A program made the translations under genes and the position numbers. Shown here piece by piece: positions 56,793 to 64,000 of a stretch of 64,000 nt of DNA (within the stretch, counting starts at the first letter, position 1; every line of letters begins with the position of its first letter). Where the stretch lies: the NCBI GenBank assembly GCA_037951105.1, contig JBAMJV010010099.1:1-64000 (forward strand), given 5' to 3'. The stretch comes from Echinarachnius parma (lineage: Eukaryota; Echinodermata; Echinoidea; Clypeasteroida; Echinarachniidae). The notes below the pieces were generated by a model, which ran no database searches, was not told where the DNA came from, and was given only the letters and a program-made list of their open reading frames with translations.

Positions 56793-57319
56793 TTAAAGGG
56801 CAATGAAATATATGGCTTTCGGCTATTATTATCGTTTAGAGGGTGAACAGACATTTTATTTGATACATGACTTGGCAATTTTGGCCTCCTGGATCCCATG
56901 AAATCCTTACGTGAACATACCCACATTTTACTCATTCTTACGGCGGCAAAAGGTGATGGGAGCGGCCATGTTCTTGTAATTGCCCGACATGCTTTGCAAA
57001 CTATGACGAGTGTGCTACGGGCCGAACAAAAAGCTTTTCACTGATTTACGGACTCGTCAAAGCATCTAACAAGTATTCAGACAATGGCTTCAATAGGTGC
57101 TATTGAAATGCATTAGTGCATATCACTGACCATAAGTCCACACACACCTAATAATGGCGGCCTCCAGTGTTCGCATGAATAGTGGTAAACCCGATAGAGT
57201 TTTCACATATTTCTCCCAAAGCAGAAATCTGAGTCGGAGTTATGTTATATATAATAAAAAGGCATATTACGATATATCAAGTAGGATAAACTCTATTCTT
57301 GAGTTGCATTGCCCTTTAA
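56793..57319. mobile_element. TTAA element, family M
   Basis: The ends are TTAAAGGGCAATGAAATA and the complement, gttgcattgccctttaa. There is a single copy in the window. The right TTAA is shared with the family G element that follows. Confidence 0.7.
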
Positions 57320-57481
57320 AGGGCATCAAGCGTGGGGATGCTACATAGCGGGTCGCCATTTTGAACTGGGCTAGTTTGCGCGCACCGCATGACACTGAGC
57401 TAACGTGCATTACGCACCGTACGCAACGCGTATGCAAGATGGCGCCGCGCATCTCATTTGACGAATCTGAACTACCTTTAA
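57316..57481 (+). mobile_element. TTAA family G element, copy 6
   Basis: It runs from TTAAAGGGCATCAAGCGTGG to gaatctgaactacctttaa. It is the cleanest copy, with gggtcgccattttgaactgg, acgcaccgtacgcaacgcgt and gcaagatggcgccgcgcatc. Confidence 0.85.
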
Positions 57482-57790
57482 AAAAGCAAGAGAGCAAAAC
57501 CCATCCTCGTCGTAGACTTAACAATTATGTTTGGCAACATATCAAAAAGCCTACAAGGCCCCACATAAACACTCCAACGGCTATGATCTTCCTCCCAGGG
57601 TAGAAGTAGACTTTGATAGGCCCCTGGAACTGAAATAATCATTGGCAGTGATATAATTGTTGTCTCAGGGTACCCGACTTCAGGGCCAGTCTGGCTGTAA
57701 ATCATTCATTTATGGAGCGCGTTCGAGGACATTTCATCCGGCAGAAAAGCCGAATGAATAAAATATACATACCTCGGTGTGTCCTATGTT
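57482..57790. other. Intronic, unassigned
   Basis: Short frames without domains. Confidence 0.3.
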
Positions 57791-57795
57791 CACAT

Positions 57796-57885
57796 GTCGA
57801 CCGCGAGTCGGGACGGGTCGCGGACATGTCGGGGACGAGTCGGAGACAAGTCGGAACCAAGCCGGAAACAGGTCGGAGAGAAGTC
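57796..57885 (+). repeat. Short degenerate (GTCGGAGACAA)n tandem
   Basis: About seven copies of a 10-12 bp word based on gtcggg or gtcggagaca. Confidence 0.7.
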
Positions 57886-59484
57886 CTACAACTTAGTTAC
57901 TTACGGGATAAGACTCACATCTGCACTCCCGTCCTATGCAAGACCAGTATAATTATGGCATGACCAGAGATTTGGGCAAATCGTGGGTGGTCGCACGACT
58001 ATGTTGCGACTGGTCTTGGACGCAATTATGTATGGTCCTAATAGTCACGATCAGAAAATGGACGTGGAAAGAACTGCGGTCATGATCAAAGTGCGTCAGC
58101 TACGCTTACGACATGCTACCTTTTTTCCGGTCGTGGGTATGTCTCATGCGGTCCTCCGATCAGTCGCGTATGCCGTATGGGAATGATCGTAGGACGTTCT
58201 TCGAGCTTTTCAAGTCGTGCGATTGGTCTTACGACCAATGCGATCGTAAGTCTATAGTCGCGCCACTGACCTTGGGACTTCACGTGTTGGTCAAGTCGAG
58301 GACCAGTCAAGTCGTAGGATTTCACTCGCGATTTGTCTTACATTTAATCGCATTTTATGGTAAATTGTGTTTTTGTAGGGCTTTTTTCTCAAGGTGATCG
58401 CGCTTTTGGTCGTATAGAATACGACATATTTATTCCACGCGGGATGTTTGATATCGAATTCGACATTTCCCGCGTTTTACCAAATGAGGTGTTTTTTTAG
58501 ACCGATCACTCGATCTCGAGCGTATTGAATAATTTCTACGCCGACTCGAATTGCAATATCGATCCACCCCTGGAGAATATGAAAGTGGAAATGGGGATGC
58601 ATATATGGTCGGGGATCGATTTCAAACGCTCAAAGTGAATTATTTAAGACACATAATGGCATCGTTTCCTTGGGATGCATTTCGTTGCATATCTTGATAA
58701 ATCTTTTGCATTTAATACATAATCGATTTCAAACGATCGAACTTAATTATGTATTTAAGACACGTATAAATGTATGCATTGTGTTTTGTAGGAAGCAATG
58801 TAATCCTTGCATATCTTGAAAATGTTTGCCAAAACTTGTGTATATACCAGGCTTTTTCAAAATGCATACAAGCATGTTTTCTGATATTTCGCCTCTAAAA
58901 TTAACAGTTTTTAAAATTTTCCTTCAGTAATATTACGTATATTGTTACCTTCAAACAGGATGATAAGAATAATTCCAAGGGAAGCAAGAGGACCTTTTTA
59001 TTACGTTGTTTCCCTGGTTTAGTCCCACGCCTTTATTTTTCTGTTAGCGAACATTGCAAGTGTGCCAAAGGCATGGAAGGATATTAAATTGATTAGTCAG
59101 TAACTTATGATATAGCTTATGAAATTGTTTTTTGTTTATCAATTTTGATTTTAAATCGTGCTTCATATATCAAAGAGACTAGCCGCTTATTTTATAATAT
59201 TCACGTGGTTGCATATTACCATAACCGGATTACTAGAAATAGAATGCATATTCATCCGCCATCTTGGCTAGAGTAATTCTACTCATAACACATTTTCAGT
59301 GTTCTATATGTATTCCAAGAAGGGGGAAAAAGGATATTTCCGGTTCTTATGTAAAGTTGGAGCTTTTATGGAAAGTCTGTAATAATTATCCGTCATAAGT
59401 CGATGCATATCTTATAATTACGCAATTATCTGGAAATTTTCTGAAGTAATTATAAAGCTTATTTATGTTGTTTCCTTTTTTCAG
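57886..59484. other. Intronic, probable decayed TIR element then unassigned sequence
   Basis: Between 57975 and 58330 there are many GTCGTA/GGTCTTG words in both orientations, such as ggtcgcacgac and gtcttacgaccaatgcga. This resembles a palindrome-rich MITE, but clear ends were not found. From 58400 to the exon 2 acceptor nothing was recognised. Confidence 0.35.
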
Positions 59485-59541
59485 CTCTCGTCGTGCGATA
59501 CCTAACACATCGATTCATTGGAGACTATGACCCAGACTTAG
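59485..59541 (+). CDS. Ras-like small GTPase (RERG/RASL11/RASL12 type), coding exon 2
   Basis: This 57-nt exon completes the codon begun in exon 1 (g|ct, Ala) and encodes ALVVRYLTHRFIGDYDPDL plus the first base of the next codon. It is bounded by a good acceptor (tttccttttttcag) and donor (TTAG|GTAAGT), phase 1 on both sides. It covers the helix after the P-loop and the start of switch I. ALVVR-LT-RFI is the signature of RERG and RASL11 proteins. YDP is also found in RERG and Ras, while FIGDY is typical of RASL11. Aligned to Ras, the residue at Thr35 is Asp, which also sets it apart from RERG (YDPTLE). No further exon could be placed between here and 64000. Confidence 0.85.
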
Positions 59542-59560
59542 GTAAGTGCAGACACTTGGA

Positions 59561-59674
59561 TAATGATGATGATGATGACGACGACGACGACGACGACGAT
59601 GATGATGATGATGATGATCATGAAAATAATAATGAACATGACCTATATGGTGGTAATGATGATGATGGTGATGG

Positions 59675-59745
<71 letters not shown>

Positions 59746-59840
59746 ATGATGATGGTGATGATGATGATGATGATGATGATGATGACCAAGACGAATATGA
59801 CAATGAATCGATGACGACGATGATGATAACGATGACGATA

Positions 59841-59872
<32 letters not shown>

Positions 59873-59930
59873 GATAACGACGATGATGATGACGATAATG
59901 ATGATGATGCTACTCAATTATGATAAAATA
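59561..59930 (+). repeat. Interrupted (GAT/GAC)n microsatellite at the start of intron 2
   Basis: About 370 bp of GAT and GAC triplets begins some 20 bp after the exon 2 donor. It is in frame with the exon on paper, giving a long poly-Asp frame, but the splice donor in between removes it. Confidence 0.9.
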
Positions 59931-61258
59931 ATATTGAATTGGCAACATCCTGATCGCCCGGAGTCACCCACCGGATGCGAACATGAATGATGCGTAGGAA
60001 GACGCGTTGAAAGAAAACAACTGTTGACGATCTATTAAACAGTCCGGTGTCATGTTCGGGACGTGTGAAGTTCATTTAATGCCAAATCGGCGTTGGAAAG
60101 TTTCGTTATTAACAAAGAACAACCAACCTCGGAGTTTTCAGTCGGCGTTGATTACCGTCATACGATACACTATATCGTTCTCGTTCTGCCATCGCGTCTC
60201 GTATCGCCCGTGTTTGTTGTGATAATTTATCATCAACGCTCTGAAACCAAAAACACTCCCATAAATCAGGTGATAATGAGCGACGAATCGCTTACACCCA
60301 AGTGCCACAAATCATCCAACAGATATACAGATATATAGAGCTCTTCTCCGAAGAGAAAATAACGACAAGAGGAACACAAAAAACAGAAACGGTTGGATAA
60401 TGCTTTCACCGACGCCGTTTTGAGGATAAGAATTCTTATTAAAAATGTGTTTATTTTTTAATTACGCTTACGGGAACTGGTATTTGTTAACGACACTATC
60501 TCAATTATGATAATACTTAAATACGGAGCGGCCCATGTTAGAAAATAAAACTAGTATTGTCTATATTTGTTATACTATTAGAAACGTTTTGATTCCATAT
60601 GTTTGTTTATATTATTATAATTGTTATATCCAAATTTTAACCTAAAAACAAAATTCATTTATTCATATTGCAAACAATAAAACAAAAATGCCTCTTATCA
60701 CAGAACTGATTTATAGGTTCTGTATAGTGTTCGTCACCTCGATTAATTGCTACGCAGGTCGCGTAGGTGCTCTAATTTTGAAATTTCAAACGCTTCAAGC
60801 TTAATAGTTGATAACTGTCCTAGATTCATGTAAAATGAAGGGGAAAGAGTAGGCATGGTAGGTTCGACATTGTCACTTGGAAATGAATGCTCGTTCTAAC
60901 GAACAGATACGTACATCAAAAACAAACATACGGTATGTTAAACACGCACCCAGACTCACACACACACACACAACGGCGGCGGCACATACATGACATAAAT
61001 CACGAAGAAATTAAAACGCTTTGAGCATTCCAATAATTGTTCCAGATGCATGCCACATTAGGTGACAGCAAGTCTGTTATTTGTTTTGCCACTTGAAAAT
61101 GAATACATATTTTGTACCAGGCACATACATAACTAGCAAACACACATACAAACTGTCCACACACACGCATTTAAATGCGTTTTATTTGATTTTTATTTGA
61201 TTTTATTTTATTTATTTATTTATTTCCCAAAAGTAAAAACAAAACAAAATAAAAACAA
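59931..61258. other. Intron 2 or downstream sequence, unassigned
   Basis: A short (CA)n lies at 60956-60972 and an (ATTT)n stretch at 61206-61224. I searched for a continuation of the GTPase (an E-x-x-Y phrase after an acceptor) and did not find one. Confidence 0.35.
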
Positions 61259-61812
61259 TTAAAGGTACTGTTGAGTATTGGTATTTCCCGAAGTGCCCCC
61301 CGATATTTTGTTGTGAGATAATGAAAAACTGACTGTCAATTTTAAAGAACATTGAAACAACATTTTAATGACAGAATAAACTTTATTTGATCAAAATCGG
61401 TTCAGAAACTGCTGAAAGTATATTTTTGTATTCAAATGATTCTCACCGGCAATCACTGGGGGATATGTTAGACTTTTTAGAAAACAAATTTAAAATACTT
61501 AAAGACTACTTGGAAAAAAATCTACATAGGTTTTCAAAAAGTCGTTGATGATATCTCTATTGAATCATTATTTTAACAAAACATTAAATGCACAATTTTG
61601 TATGAAAAATGGCTAAAACCAGTGATTTTTTTAAATAGCGCCCTCTTGAGTTGTAACGGCTCTTTTTGAATGATAACAGGGGTTTTACTTAGTCGTTTGT
61701 AATTGTGTATACTTTTCGAGCATGGTGAAATTATATCTATTACTTTGTACCGTGATGGTGCCGGTTTTGGTTACTAAAGTTAAGTTTGACCAATACTCAA
61801 CTATCCCTTGAA
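61259..61812 (+). mobile_element. TTAA family B element, copy 3
   Basis: The left end is TTAAAGGTACTGTTGAGTAT. The right end caatactcaactatcccttg has a changed terminal base. It is close to copy 2 over its whole length. Confidence 0.9.
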
Positions 61813-61837
61813 ACAATGAATTATACAATGAATCATC

Positions 61838-62113
<276 letters not shown>

Positions 62114-62247
62114 TTTAAACACAAATTAATTAATACAAAAATCACCCATTCAAACATTGCAGATATTTTAAATTTTCTTTTAAACAAAATGTTAATAGAG
62201 TCTCCTATAAGCACACTTGTTTTCTCTTAAATTATATTATAGATTGT

Positions 62248-62384
62248 CATGAGTGGGGACGTACACCGCGTTTCGCCATTCTGTGCGCATAACTGAACAC
62301 TAAACATGCAAGTGTTTATTACTCAAGACGTTCGCAAGATGGCACCGCGCGTCAGATTTACACATCCGAACCACCACCTTTTAA
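62248..62384 (+). mobile_element. TTAA family G element, copy 7, shortened
   Basis: It keeps gtcatgagtggggac, gttcgcaagatggcaccgcg and catccgaaccaccacctttt-aa. The middle is deleted relative to copy 6. Confidence 0.65.
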
Positions 62385-63420
62385 TAAAATCAATTTGATA
62401 TTGCTGTTATATCCTGGTATGCACCTATATGTATACGACGGATAATCAATTGAACATAATGGAAGAATATATACAGGAAAATGAGGTTGAATAAGATGCA
62501 GTAGAGATACTAGATAGGATAAGTCTCGCCCGGTCGGAGAAAATATTTTAGCACCGTGCGTAAGATGGCACCTTGCGTCAGATTTACACATCCGAACCAC
62601 CACCTTTTAAAAATAAATTTGATATTGATGTTATGTCCTGGTATGCACCTATATGTATACGACGGAGAATCAATTGAACATAATGGAAGAATGTATACAG
62701 GAAAATGGGGTTGAATAAGCTGCAGTAGATAGATAGGATAAGTCTCGCCCGGCCGGAGAAAATAGCGTCTTTTCGCACGGCGACGCATGTTAGTTTAGAA
62801 CGTTAATCTTAGCGGGGGGTCGCACTGAGAGCGAAAATTTCCGCGTATCCTCCAAACCGACGACGGTATTTGACCGAATTAACGTCGGGCGCAGAGCTGC
62901 TACGCGGGTACGTGATAGCCAATCAGAGCGCTTGTTAACTGTGACGGCGAGGCTCGCTGCCTCACGTGTTTCATGCACTGATTCGTACACACGCGCTGCA
63001 CATTCACAGTATGTTGTGAATTGTACTGCCTATACCGTATGCTTATAGTACAACATGCATGATGAATGGAACGAGTGAAACTCCCGCGTATTCAGAATTG
63101 CGAAACTGCAAATAGATCGCGACGGTAGCCAGAGTACGGGGACGGTCACAGCGGATTTAAATCCCCCGTCGCCGCACATGCGTCGCAGAGCGAAAAGACG
63201 CTAATATTTTAGCACCGTGCGCAAGATGGCACCGCGCGTCAGATTTACAAATCCGACCCACCACCTTTGATCAATTCGATATTGATGTTATGTCCTGAGA
63301 TGCACCTGATATACGACGGAGAATCAATTGAACACGATGAAAGAATACAGGAAAACGAGGTGGAATAAGATGCAGTAGATTGATGACTCTCGCCCGGTCG
63401 GAGAAAAGGGCAATTTCCGA
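62385..63420 (-). repeat. Tandem repeat of about 230-bp units containing family G right halves
   Basis: Three units (62385, about 62613 and 63271) share tttgatattg-tgttat-tcctgg, cctatatgtatacgacgga (in part), atcaattgaaca and ctcgcccgg-cggagaaaa. Between units sits a family G right half (agcaccgtgcg-aagatggcacc). The second unit is split by the element at 62765-63202. Confidence 0.8.
62765..63202. mobile_element. Family N TIR element inserted in the tandem repeat
   Basis: The ends are GCGTCTTTTCGCACGGCGAC and the complement of GCGTCTTTTCGCTCTGCGAC. AATA flanks it at 62761-62764 and 63203-63206. The sister unit reads gagaaaatattttagc near 62537 without the insert, so the empty site is present in the window. 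It is GC-rich and non-coding. Confidence 0.8.
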
Positions 63421-64000
63421 TTCTCTATCCCCCTGGATTCGATTCACCACATCGTCGGTTGAGTGAGAGAAGGACGCTACGTCACTGTTTGTACTTTCGA
63501 GAAAATCATGTTCAAACAGTCAAAGTTGGGGTGCATTGTGGAAACTCAATGTAGCTCTCTCGTTTATGTTTTATAAAATATTTCCCAAAGTAGAAATAAT
63601 TGTTATCTACAGAATTTGAAAATCTCATAGAGAAGACCTCGACCTACAAAATATACAGAACTCAATTTAGTCAAAAGTCGATTTAACGCCCTTTTTTCCC
63701 ATACCCGGCGACATGTACATGCCATGTGTCCACACCGCATGCTTACGATTGCTTCAACCCGAGTATCTCAAGTTGGAAGTATACTATACCGACACTTCTT
63801 TTTTGAAGGGCAATTCTTTCCCCGGGGAAATTTTCGCCTTAAAGTGGCCCGGCAATTCAAATAAATTCCATTATTATTACATTCAAATGTCACATATCAT
63901 CAACATTCCAGCCTGATTTTGCATTAAAAATAACTACAATAACAAAAAAGCTTCATGTTTTCACCGGTTTAAAATCTTTCCGTGACTTGCTAAGCCACGC
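63421..64000. other. Right-edge sequence, unassigned
   Basis: No recognisable element or exon. The frame at 63713-63916 has no domain. Confidence 0.3.

Larger units (their letters stand above)
21889..59484 (+). other. Intron 1 of the Ras-like GTPase gene (about 37.6 kb)
   Basis: The boundaries are GTAAGT at 21889 and a polypyrimidine tract with CAG (tttccttttttcag) ending at 59484. Both flanking exons are in phase 1, and joining them gives the continuous text GVGKS-ALVVRYL expected for this family. The intron is filled with TIR elements, satellites and simple repeats. No other host gene was recognised inside it on either strand. Confidence 0.8.

Noticed and set aside
57154-57348. A 64-residue frame starting with atggcggcc
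   Set aside because: It lies wholly inside the family M TTAA element and runs into its terminus.
59493-59990. A 165-residue frame running from GTPase exon 2 into a long poly-Asp stretch
   Set aside because: The frame crosses a strong splice donor (TTAG|GTAAGT) and then reads a (GAT)n microsatellite. The GTPase family has no poly-Asp segment here.

Overview
The window looks like animal nuclear DNA that is AT-rich and very repeat-rich. The most likely source is a marine deuterostome such as an echinoderm. That guess is inference from the repeat style (tRNA-derived SINEs, swarms of short TIR elements, long G and C runs) and from one recognisable host gene. No rRNA, organelle, bacterial or viral sequence was recognised.

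Only one host gene can be supported. Two exons of a Ras-superfamily small GTPase of the RERG/RASL11/RASL12 type lie on the + strand. Exon 1 coding sequence (21789-21888) carries the start codon and the P-loop. A 57-nt exon 2 (59485-59541) carries the helix after the P-loop and the beginning of switch I. Intron 1 is about 37.6 kb, and the remaining exons lie beyond the right edge or were not found. Everything left of about 20.4 kb is upstream sequence, and nearly everything else is intronic.

The rest is mobile-element and satellite DNA. (1) A swarm of non-autonomous elements ends in TTAAAGG and has several internal families, here called A/B, C, D, G, L and M. Two occupied/empty-site comparisons inside the window show that families C and D duplicate TTAA, and neighbouring copies often share one TTAA. 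(2) Short hAT-type elements with CA-GGCGTA-like termini and 8-bp target duplications include copies of only 87 and 113 bp. Many of them carry long G or C runs. (3) Other TIR families (E, F, H, I, J, K, N) occur, several nested in each other. (4) 5'-truncated LINE 3' ends and tRNA-derived SINE copies are present. (5) Tandem arrays include two with visible higher-order structure (about 62 bp and about 190 bp units), a 16-bp minisatellite arranged as an inverted pair, and a near-identical 567-bp tandem duplication. (6) Large simple repeats are (TTGG)n, (AAAT)n, (GAT)n and purine-only tracts.

Region by region: 0-20 kb upstream repeats; 20.4-21.9 kb presumed promoter/5' UTR and exon 1; 22-43 kb intron with TIR elements, C runs and minisatellites; 43-55 kb intron dominated by diverged satellite blocks with TTAA elements inserted; 56-59 kb simple repeats and TTAA elements; 59.5 kb exon 2; 59.5-64 kb intron 2 or downstream repeats.
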